NCBI GenBank assembly: GCA_031271275.1
Contig: JAISWA010000184.1
Coordinates: 1-5,458, forward strand
Length of the DNA stretch: 5,458 nucleotides
DNA from: Clostridiales bacterium
GTDB lineage: Bacteria; Bacillota; Clostridia; Lachnospirales; WQUN01
Direction: 5' to 3'
In this document: piece by piece, positions 1 to 5,458 of the stretch
Layout: each line of letters starts with the position of its first letter
How positions within the stretch are numbered: the stretch's first letter is position 1
Notes under the pieces: model-generated
The model's database searches: none
What the model was told of the DNA's origin: nothing
Seen by the model: only the letters and a program-made list of their open reading frames with translations
Program-made: the position numbers and the translations under genes

Positions 1-1515
1 TGCAACGAGCTGCAGTCGGTGGGGGCGTTGGACTTCGCCTACCGGGGGGCGAAAGCCCGGGTGGTCACCTGCTTCAACAAGGGCATGGGCGAGGTGGAAT
101 GCGTCAACTGCGGGCAATGCGTAAAGGCGTGCCCCACGGGCGCGCTTACCATAAAATCCGACGTGTCCCACGTGTGGGACGCCATCTATGACGAAAGCAA
201 AACCGTGGTGGCGCAAATAGCCCCGGCGGTGCGCGTGGCGCTCGGCGAATTCTTCGGGGAGAAGCCCGGCGAGCTGAATATCGGCAAGATTATTTCCGCG
301 CTCAGGCGCATGGGCTTCGACCGGGTGTACGACACCTGCTTCGGGGCGGACTTTACCGTGGTGGAGGAAGGCAAGGAATTTTTAAGCCGGTTGGAACAAG
401 GGAAAAATATTCCGCTGTTCACCTCCTGCTGCCCCGCCTGGGTCAAATTCGCCGAGCAGTATTACCCGGATTTACTGGACAACCTTTCCACTTGCAAGAG
501 CCCGCAGCAGATGTTCGGCTCCCTGTGCAAAGACGCGTTGGCGAAGGAACTGGGCATATCCCGGGACAAGCTCGTCGTCATTTCCATCATGCCCTGCACG
601 GCGAAAAAATTTGAGGCGGGGCGGGAGGAATTTTCCGTGGACGGCAGCCCCGACGTGGACTTCGTCATCACCACCAAAGAGCTCTCTACCATGATGCACG
701 AAAGCGGTATGGAGTTTGACAAGCTCGATATCGGCTCCTTCGATATGCCTTTCGGGTTTTCCACCGGCGCGGCGGTCCTCTTCGGCTCCTCCGGCGGCGT
801 AAGCGAGGCGGTGCTGCGTTTCGCGGCGGAAACTTGCGCGAAGGGATCGTCCCGTGAGTTCAAGGAATTCCGGGGCCATGACGGGGTTAAGATTCAAACG
901 GTGGACATCGGCGGCAAGACCCTTCGGCTCGCGGTGGTCAGCGGCCTGGCGAACGCCCGGGGGCTGATTGATAAAATACGCAGCGGCGAGGAGCACTTCG
1001 ATTTGATTGAGGTGATGGCTTGCGCCGGCGGTTGTGTCAACGGCGGCGGGCAGCCCGACAGCCATCACCACAAAGCGGCGGAAAAACGCGCGAAAGGGCT
1101 TTACGACAGCGACCGTATGCTACAGTTCCATGTTTCCAACGAGAACCCGTACCTTCAAAAAATGTACGATCAGGATTTATCCGCCCACGACGCCCATAAG
1201 TTATTGCACACCACCTACGAAAACCGCCGCCGCATCGTGTCGGACGCGCTTACGCTCAACACCGCGGAGGGGGACAAAAAAGTAAGCCTGTCCATCTGCC
1301 TTGGCACGAGCTGCTTCCTGCGCGGGGCGCAAGACCTTTACAACAGGATTATGGCGTACCTTCGGGAAAAAGATTTAATGGAGCAGGTGGAGTTCAAGGC
1401 GACGTTCTGCGGGAAGCGCTGCAAGAAAGGTCCGGTACTTGAGGTAAACGGCGCGTCCATAGAGCAATGCACCTATGAAAAGGCCGTAACCGCCATCGAA
1501 AGGGCGCTCCGGTAA
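1..1515 (+). CDS. hydA: [FeFe]-hydrogenase catalytic subunit, HydA type with C-terminal [2Fe-2S] domain (5' partial)
   Basis: Reversible proton reduction/H2 oxidation at an H-cluster, cytoplasmic. The frame is open to the first base, so the protein begins upstream; 504 residues are visible, numbered here from the first codon. C1 and the C34/C37/C40/C44 set belong to a 2[4Fe-4S] ferredoxin-type domain whose first motif is cut off. The three H-cluster signatures are canonical: TSCCPAW at 141-147, MPCTAKKFE at 197-205, and MACAGGC at 339-345 followed by a GGGQP stretch. Aligned by eye to the Clostridium pasteurianum enzyme CpI, the proton relay (C143, E123, E126, S163, R130) is intact. Residues 428-504 form a thioredoxin-like [2Fe-2S] domain with C433-x4-C438 and C470-x3-C474. 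This tail is known from HydA of electron-bifurcating HydABC complexes, so NAD(H) and ferredoxin coupling is plausible, but HydB/HydC are not in view. The V at base 19 is not the start. The stop overlaps the next gene by 1 nt. Confidence 0.95.
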   Translation, partial: CNELQSVGALDFAYRGAKARVVTCFNKGMGEVECVNCGQCVKACPTGALTIKSDVSHVWDAIYDESKTVVAQIAPAVRVALGEFFGEKPGELNIGKIISALRRMGFDRVYDTCFGADFTVVEEGKEFLSRLEQGKNIPLFTSCCPAWVKFAEQYYPDLLDNLSTCKSPQQMFGSLCKDALAKELGISRDKLVVISIMPCTAKKFEAGREEFSVDGSPDVDFVITTKELSTMMHESGMEFDKLDIGSFDMPFGFSTGAAVLFGSSGGVSEAVLRFAAETCAKGSSREFKEFRGHDGVKIQTVDIGGKTLRLAVVSGLANARGLIDKIRSGEEHFDLIEVMACAGGCVNGGGQPDSHHHKAAEKRAKGLYDSDRMLQFHVSNENPYLQKMYDQDLSAHDAHKLLHTTYENRRRIVSDALTLNTAEGDKKVSLSICLGTSCFLRGAQDLYNRIMAYLREKDLMEQVEFKATFCGKRCKKGPVLEVNGASIEQCTYEKAVTAIERALR

Positions 1516-3194
1516 TGCCCGTCATCGAAACGGTCGCGGCGAACTGTCAGGACTGTTACCGCTGCGTCCGCGCCTGCCCGGTGAAAGCCATCCGCGTAAG
1601 CGGGGGGCAGGCGCGGATTGTGGACGATTTGTGCGTCCACTGCGGAACCTGCGTGCGGGAATGCCCGCAAAAGGCAAAGGTGATACGCGGCGATACGGAA
1701 GCAGTAAAGGCGCTGCTCGCCTCCGGAAGGGACGTGGCGGTAAGCGTCGCGCCGAGCTTCGCGGCGGTGTACGGCAGGTTCTGCCGCAATTTGCCCGGGG
1801 CGCTTAGGCGGTTGGGCTTCCGCTATGTCTCCGAAACCGCCGAGGGGGCGAAGTACGCGACGGTAAAATCCTTTGACCGGCAGCAGACGGGGAACATATG
1901 CACCGCCTGCCCCGCCGCCGTGGCGTATGTGGAAAAATACAAACCCGGCTTAATCAAGCACCTGATTCCCGTCGTGTCGCCCATGACCGCCCACGGGCGC
2001 TTGCTTAAAGCGCGGTACCATGACTGCGCGGTGGTTTTTATCGGCCCCTGCGCCGCCAAAAAAGAGGAAATGCTCCGCCGGGAAAACGCGGGCGCGGTGG
2101 ACGCGGTGCTCACGTTCAACGAGCTTAACGCGTGGTTGGAAGAAGAAAACATCGACATAGCGCGGGGCGTGGAAAGCGGGTTTGACAACGCGCTGCCTGT
2201 CGGGGACGCGCGGCTGTTCCCCCTGGAAGGCGGAATGCTCAAGACCGGCGGCTTTGAAAGCGGCGTCGGGGACGTGAATTGCCTGAAAGTTTCCGGCACG
2301 GAAGCGGTTATGGGCTTATTCGAGGAAAAGAGCCTGCTTCACAGCGCGGAGTTTATCGAACCGCTGTTCTGCGAGGGCGGCTGTATTTGCGGCCCGGCTG
2401 CGCCCAAGGGTTTGTCGGTGTACGAGCGGCGCAAAGCCGTGATTGATTACTGGAAAAAGTCCGCCCGGGACACGGAGGCGCAGGCCGGGGACATTGCCCA
2501 CGGCGCGGAGTTTGAAAACAAAAGCGCCCTGTCGGCCCACGCGGACGTAAGCGAAAGCGACATTCAAAGAATACTGGCGGAAACGGGCAAGTTGGACCCG
2601 GCGCTGCAGCTTAACTGCGAAGCCTGCGGCTACAAAAGCTGTGTGGAAAACGCGAAGGCGATAGCCCGGGGCATGGCGGAGCGGGAGATGTGCATTCCGT
2701 TTATGCGCCGCCTCGCCCAGCAGCGCACCGACCGTATCATCGAAACGGCGCCCAACGGCGTGGTCGTGTTGGACGGCGACCTTCACATGATTAAGATGAA
2801 CCCGGCGTTTCAGAAAATGTTCAACTGCAACAACGGCATACTGGGCAAGCGCATATCGTATCTGGTAAACGCCTCGGGGTTTGAGGAAATGCGTTCCGGC
2901 GCGGCGGAAACCTATGAAAGCATCCGCACCCAATACGGCATACGCTACCACGAAATTTTATACGCCCTGCGGGACGAGGAACAGTACGTGGGCATTTATT
3001 CGGACATTTCCAAAGTCCGCTTCGACGCGAAGCAGTTGGACATGATTAAAATGCAGACGCTGATGCACGCCCGGGAATTTATCGACCACCAAATCCGCTT
3101 TTCGCAGGAGATGGCGCATTACCTCGGCAAGAGCACCGCGGAAAGCGAATCCATCGCGAAGAAACTGATCGCGCTGTATGAGGGGTTGAAATGA
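1515..3194 (+). CDS. hydS: Sensory [FeFe]-hydrogenase with PAS domain (HydS type, group C3-like)
   Basis: Probable cytoplasmic H2/redox sensor, 559 aa. Domains in order: 2[4Fe-4S] ferredoxin domain (C11, C14, C17, C21; C40, C43, C46, C50); H-cluster domain about 70-300; a PF04060-type [4Fe-4S] domain (C368, C371, C376, C393); a PAS domain about 405-510; and a helical tail. The four H-cluster cysteines are present as C132 (in CTACPAA), C179 (in IGPCAAKK), C286 and C290 (in FCEGGC), and K182 is kept. The proton-transfer cysteine of catalytic enzymes is Ala131, and the pocket methionines are replaced by Gly177 and Leu284. These changes are typical of slow, sensory enzymes rather than bulk H2 producers. 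The ATG overlaps the hydA stop as TAATG, with AAAGGG 10 nt upstream, so translational coupling is likely. The phosphatase gene directly downstream is the likely signalling output. The family assignment is firm; the sensory role is inferred from architecture and context. Confidence 0.9.
   Translation: MPVIETVAANCQDCYRCVRACPVKAIRVSGGQARIVDDLCVHCGTCVRECPQKAKVIRGDTEAVKALLASGRDVAVSVAPSFAAVYGRFCRNLPGALRRLGFRYVSETAEGAKYATVKSFDRQQTGNICTACPAAVAYVEKYKPGLIKHLIPVVSPMTAHGRLLKARYHDCAVVFIGPCAAKKEEMLRRENAGAVDAVLTFNELNAWLEEENIDIARGVESGFDNALPVGDARLFPLEGGMLKTGGFESGVGDVNCLKVSGTEAVMGLFEEKSLLHSAEFIEPLFCEGGCICGPAAPKGLSVYERRKAVIDYWKKSARDTEAQAGDIAHGAEFENKSALSAHADVSESDIQRILAETGKLDPALQLNCEACGYKSCVENAKAIARGMAEREMCIPFMRRLAQQRTDRIIETAPNGVVVLDGDLHMIKMNPAFQKMFNCNNGILGKRISYLVNASGFEEMRSGAAETYESIRTQYGIRYHEILYALRDEEQYVGIYSDISKVRFDAKQLDMIKMQTLMHAREFIDHQIRFSQEMAHYLGKSTAESESIAKKLIALYEGLK
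3180..3185 (+). promoter_or_regulatory. Ribosome binding site of the phosphatase gene
   Basis: GAGGGG lies inside the end of the sensory hydrogenase gene, 5 nt before the ATG at 3191. It supports that start and, with the ATGA overlap of stop and start, suggests coupled translation of the sensor and the phosphatase. Confidence 0.7.
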
Positions 3195-4336
3195 ATTTCA
3201 TCGAAGTATTGCTATCCCAAAAAATCAAATCCGGCGTTCACCGGGTATGCGGGGACTACTGCGTGTGCGAGCGCACGGAGGCGGGGACGCTGTACGTGCT
3301 CTGCGACGGGATAGGTTCCGGCGTCTACGCCAATATCGCCGCCATTTTAAGCGCGGAACGGCTCACCGGCCTGATGCGCGGCGGAATGCCCCAACGCGAG
3401 GCGGCGGAGTTGGTGGCCAGCTCCATGCACCGCGCCCGCTCGGAGGATATCCCCTATTCCGCTTTTTCCGTGGCGTTGGTGCTGCCCGACGGTTTTTTTA
3501 CCGTGTACACCTATGACGCCCCCACGCCGGTTTTTTTGGGGGCGTCCGGCGCTTCGGCGCTTACCCCGCGCTTTTACAACGCGGGGTACGAGGTCATCGC
3601 GGAATCGGAAGGGCGGCTGCGGGAGGGCGACGCGCTGCTGCTCATGTCGGACGGGGTGACCCAGTCCGGCATGGGGCACGGGTACGGGCTTGGGATAGGT
3701 TCCGAGGGCGCGGCCGATTTTATAAACCGTAACTACAAAACCGTACCCGTCAACGAATTGCCGGAGCAGCTGACAAAATACTGCGCTTCCCTCGCCAACA
3801 GGCGCTACGAAGACGACACCACGGCGGCGCTGCTGCACTGCCGGAAGGCGGCGGAGCTTACCCTGCTCACCGGCCCGCCGTCGCGGCCCAATATGGATAA
3901 AACCTACGCGGAAATTATTTTAAACGGCGGCGGGGGCAAAAAGGTGGTGTGCGGTTCCACCACGTTGGATATTATCGCCCGGGAACTGGGCGTACCGGCG
4001 GAAGCGGTCATGGGGGACGCGTCTTTGGGCGCGCCGCCGGAGTATACCCTTCCCGGGGTGGACTTAGCGGCGGAAGGGGCGGTTACGCTTAATCAGGTCT
4101 GCAACATCATCGACGAACCGCCGGAATTGTTCGAGGAAGAAAACGTCGTGCAAAAATTATGCGTGATGCTTAAAGCGTCGGACGTCGTCCATCTGCACAT
4201 CGGCACGGCGGCAAACGACGCCCACGAGTCGCTGTTTTTCAAGCAAATGGGCGTAAGGCTCAGGCGTTCCGCCATAAAAGACTTAACGGAAAAACTGCGC
4301 GGCATGGGGAAACTGGTGACGGAGAAGTATTATTGA
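3191..4336 (+). CDS. SpoIIE-family PP2C-type protein phosphatase with an unassigned C-terminal domain
   Basis: Predicted Mn/Mg-dependent Ser/Thr phosphatase, 381 aa, cytoplasmic (no membrane segment or signal peptide seen). Residues about 1-218 carry the PP2C/SpoIIE metal-binding motifs: GD at 21-22, CDGIGSG at 38-44, MSDGVTQSG at 152-160 and YEDDTTAAL at 206-214. All key aspartates are present, so it should be active. It lacks the N-terminal membrane region of sporulation SpoIIE itself, so it is not the sporulation protein. Residues about 222-381 form a second domain that includes a KKVVCGSTT segment (250-258); I cannot name its function. The start overlaps the stop of the sensory hydrogenase gene by 4 nt, and this pairing is the hallmark of phosphatase-linked group C3 sensory hydrogenases. 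Its substrate, perhaps a phosphorylated anti-sigma-factor antagonist-like protein or another regulator, is not encoded in the window. It is probably the last gene of the operon. Confidence 0.9.
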   Translation: MNFIEVLLSQKIKSGVHRVCGDYCVCERTEAGTLYVLCDGIGSGVYANIAAILSAERLTGLMRGGMPQREAAELVASSMHRARSEDIPYSAFSVALVLPDGFFTVYTYDAPTPVFLGASGASALTPRFYNAGYEVIAESEGRLREGDALLLMSDGVTQSGMGHGYGLGIGSEGAADFINRNYKTVPVNELPEQLTKYCASLANRRYEDDTTAALLHCRKAAELTLLTGPPSRPNMDKTYAEIILNGGGGKKVVCGSTTLDIIARELGVPAEAVMGDASLGAPPEYTLPGVDLAAEGAVTLNQVCNIIDEPPELFEEENVVQKLCVMLKASDVVHLHIGTAANDAHESLFFKQMGVRLRRSAIKDLTEKLRGMGKLVTEKYY

Positions 4337-4363
4337 GTTTTAGCGGAATTGTGTTTTGGCGGC

Positions 4364-4399
4364 GTTAAGCGAGGAACGAAGCTGCGGCTTTGTACTAAC
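4364..4399 (+). other. Imperfect hairpin 28 nt after the operon's last stop codon
   Basis: In the + transcript ACGAAGC (4376-4382) pairs with GCTTTGT (4387-4393) around a TGCG loop, 7 bp with one G-U pair. GTTA (4364-4367) and TAAC (4396-4399) can extend it across an asymmetric internal loop. No T-run follows, so it is not a standard intrinsic terminator; it could protect the mRNA 3' end or be chance. The G-U pair becomes A-C on the other strand, so it folds better in the hydrogenase mRNA. Confidence 0.35.
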
Positions 4400-4411
4400 C
4401 CGGCGTGATGG

Positions 4412-4442
4412 TCAGCGCTATGGCTGAATTTATGCTGTTTTT
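4412..4442 (+). terminator. Weak candidate terminator of the hydrogenase operon
   Basis: TCAGC (4412-4416) and GCTGA (4423-4427) form a 5-bp stem with a 6-nt loop. A TTTTT run follows at 4438-4442 but is 10 nt away. An alternative pairing of CAGC (4413-4416) with GCTG (4434-4437) places the T-run directly after the stem, but that stem is only 4 bp with a large loop. It overlaps the end of the convergent gene. Weak evidence. Confidence 0.25.
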
Positions 4443-4732
4443 GCAATAAACACAAAGCAGGTCAAAAAGCAGACTATGTTTAGCAGTATCGCAATACGCA
4501 TAGACTTATACTTTTTTACAAGAAGTATTATTATGGAAATAACAGCCGTAATTGGACATATAGTAAGGTAGCGCCATGAGAAAAAGTAAATAAAGCGATT
4601 AAAAGAACTATACCTTATTATTTCCCAAGCCGGGAAATGTATATACAGCCAAAAAGTAAGCGACCAGTAGCCCATTGCAATAAGACCTGAAACCGGAATT
4701 ATTATGGCTATGCATGTAATTATTTTTTTCAA
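4430..4732 (-). CDS. Small hypothetical membrane protein, about three transmembrane segments, TTG start
   Basis: No family recognised. With the start chosen here the product is 100 aa and begins MKKIIT. Hydrophobic stretches at about 4-33, 56-72 and 79-97 suggest three membrane segments, with a central loop rich in aromatic residues and arginines and a positive KKYK turn (73-76) between the last two. The frame can be extended to a GTG at 4741, but an AAGGAG ribosome binding site abuts and includes the first base of that codon, so it cannot serve it; the same site lies 8 nt before the TTG. Base composition is much more AT-rich than the hydrogenase genes. It lies 62 bp downstream of the secreted-protein gene on the same strand, so the two may be co-transcribed. 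It could encode a small accessory, immunity-like or stress membrane protein, but nothing in the sequence decides this. Confidence 0.65.
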   Translation of the reverse strand: MKKIITCIAIIIPVSGLIAMGYWSLTFWLYIHFPAWEIIRYSSFNRFIYFFSWRYLTICPITAVISIIILLVKKYKSMRIAILLNIVCFLTCFVFIAKTA

Positions 4733-4740
4733 ATCTGCCA

Positions 4741-4746
4741 CTCCTT
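4741..4746 (-). promoter_or_regulatory. Ribosome binding site that decides the TTG start of the small membrane protein
   Basis: A strong AAGGAG on the minus strand has an 8-nt spacer to the TTG at 4732-4730. Its last G is the first base of the in-frame GTG, which rules that GTG out as the start. Confidence 0.65.
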
Positions 4747-4771
4747 ATAGACGGTGTGCTTGTTTCAGCTG

Positions 4772-4795
4772 CGCGGAATGAAATCGCGGTTTTTT
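4772..4795 (+). terminator. Possible weak + strand terminator between the two minus-strand genes
   Basis: CGCG (4772-4775) and CGCG (4785-4788) can form a short 4-bp GC stem with a 9-nt loop, followed by G and six T (4790-4795). The T-run is on the + strand, so it would act on readthrough from the hydrogenase operon and not on the minus-strand genes. The stem is short and this may be chance. Confidence 0.2.
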
Positions 4796-5454
4796 CATAA
4801 CCCGGGACGGAAATTGTCAGGGTCGGATTTATAATCCTCGTAATCGCGCAGTATTATTTCTTTTTTAATCATTAAATCATCTAAATGAAATTTTTCACTT
4901 TCACTCTCTATTTCACTTAACTTTTTATTATCACTATCCAACACAAAAGCTTGGCCGCCTTTAATAATATACTCATATTTGCTGTATGTAGTAAGCGAGG
5001 GGTCGTAAAATTGGAAACGCTCTCCGCGTTTTTGTCTTATGCGCTCATAAAGTTCCGGGTCCTCTGTGACTATGTCCGGCGTCAAATACCATTCGGCGTT
5101 TGTATATTCATCTATTTTAGACATATAAATAAAGCCGTCCAAGCAAAAAAACTGATAATAAATGTCGCCAAAACGTGTGTATAACCCGCCATAAAAAGCT
5201 TTCAGCTCATTATTCTCAAACAGCCCGATTAACGGGGAGGTGCTTCCGCTCGTATTAGGTATCAGCGTTTCAAAAACTTCATAATTGTCACGGTAGAGAT
5301 GGTATTGCATGACGCCCGCTTCAACTTCCCAACGGTACGACTGATAATCATCGGTATCGTTATCGCCGGTTTCCGCGAAAGACAGTAATGTGCCGGAAAA
5401 ACTAAATAAGATCAGCGAAACAAAAAAGATGAAAATTTTATTGTACTTCAACAT
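4795..5454 (-). CDS. Hypothetical secreted protein with N-terminal signal peptide
   Basis: 219 aa, no family recognised. The N-terminus is a clear Sec signal peptide: a Lys-containing start (MLKYNK), a hydrophobic core at about 7-24, and a likely signal peptidase I site after S25-F26-A27, leaving an acidic mature start (ETGDND). There is no cysteine near the cleavage site, so it is not a lipoprotein, and no sortase motif or C-terminal anchor is seen. The mature part of about 192 aa is soluble-looking, rich in Tyr, Asp and Glu, with a single cysteine. The ATG is only 4 nt from the window edge, so its ribosome binding site and promoter are out of view; the signal peptide supports this start. 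The gene is strongly AT-rich compared with the hydrogenase operon. It is convergent with that operon and 62 bp upstream of the small membrane-protein gene, with which it may form a two-gene unit. Confidence 0.75.
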   Translation of the reverse strand: MLKYNKIFIFFVSLILFSFSGTLLSFAETGDNDTDDYQSYRWEVEAGVMQYHLYRDNYEVFETLIPNTSGSTSPLIGLFENNELKAFYGGLYTRFGDIYYQFFCLDGFIYMSKIDEYTNAEWYLTPDIVTEDPELYERIRQKRGERFQFYDPSLTTYSKYEYIIKGGQAFVLDSDNKKLSEIESESEKFHLDDLMIKKEIILRDYEDYKSDPDNFRPGL

Positions 5455-5458
5455 AAGC

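Noticed and set aside
472..1071. 199-aa minus-strand open frame inside hydA
   Set aside because: It lies wholly opposite a clearly conserved hydrogenase gene. Long antisense frames are expected in GC-rich coding DNA, and its translation shows no recognisable domain.
1823..2299. 158-aa minus-strand open frame opposite the H-cluster domain of the sensory hydrogenase
   Set aside because: Ser/Pro-rich shadow translation that overlaps the strongly supported cysteine motifs on the other strand.
2316..2951. 211-aa minus-strand open frame opposite the sensory hydrogenase
   Set aside because: Shadow of the PAS and Fe-S coding region; no domain signature and no sign of its own context.
1515..3194. 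Second catalytic H2-producing hydrogenase
   Set aside because: Replacement of the proton-transfer cysteine and pocket methionines, plus the PAS domain and phosphatase linkage, argue for a sensor.
3347..3838. 163-aa minus-strand open frame opposite the phosphatase
   Set aside because: Arg/Gly-rich low-complexity translation typical of an antisense shadow in GC-rich DNA.
3191..4336. Sporulation protein SpoIIE itself
   Set aside because: It lacks the multi-pass membrane N-terminus, is far shorter, and sits in a hydrogenase operon.
4733..4794. Possible promoter (a TATAAG on the minus strand) for the small membrane protein
   Set aside because: It overlaps the ribosome binding site, so it would leave almost no leader, and no -35 element is seen at proper spacing. 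Co-transcription from upstream is simpler.
4951..5184. 77-aa plus-strand open frame opposite the secreted-protein gene
   Set aside because: The minus-strand frame has a signal peptide and full length; the plus frame has no supporting feature.
1..5458. CRISPR array, tRNA or rRNA genes, insertion sequence or attachment site
   Set aside because: No regularly spaced repeats, cloverleaf-like segments, transposase motifs or flanking inverted or direct repeats were seen on reading both strands.

Overview
The window looks like part of a chromosome from a strict anaerobe, most likely a fermentative or acetogenic member of the Clostridia. A hydrogen-metabolising spirochaete is an alternative. The reasons are family-level: an [FeFe]-hydrogenase with a C-terminal [2Fe-2S] domain, followed by a PAS-containing sensory [FeFe]-hydrogenase and a SpoIIE-type phosphatase. 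Species cannot be named from the sequence alone.

Positions 1-4336 (+ strand, GC-rich) hold three tightly packed genes. The first, 5'-truncated by the window edge, is a catalytic [FeFe]-hydrogenase subunit of HydA type, with all H-cluster ligands and an intact proton relay. It overlaps by 1 nt (TAATG) a 559-aa sensory hydrogenase (HydS type) that keeps the H-cluster cysteines but has lost the proton relay and ends in a [4Fe-4S] domain plus a PAS domain. That gene overlaps by 4 nt (ATGA) a 381-aa protein with a SpoIIE/PP2C phosphatase domain and an unassigned C-terminal domain. The order matches what is called group C3 (phosphatase-linked) sensory [FeFe]-hydrogenase. The working model is that HydA turns over H2, HydS senses H2 or redox state without much turnover, and the signal passes through PAS to the phosphatase, which dephosphorylates an unknown Ser/Thr target. 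The missing N-terminus of HydA, its expected HydB/HydC partners and any partner kinase would lie upstream of the window.

Positions 4337-4429 are a short intergenic stretch with two small hairpins and no convincing terminator.

Positions 4430-5454 (- strand, AT-rich) hold two unrecognised genes convergent with the operon: a secreted 219-aa protein with a signal peptide, then a 100-aa protein with about three membrane segments. The latter probably starts at a TTG. The abrupt change in base composition and the lack of recognisable families suggest accessory or transferred DNA.
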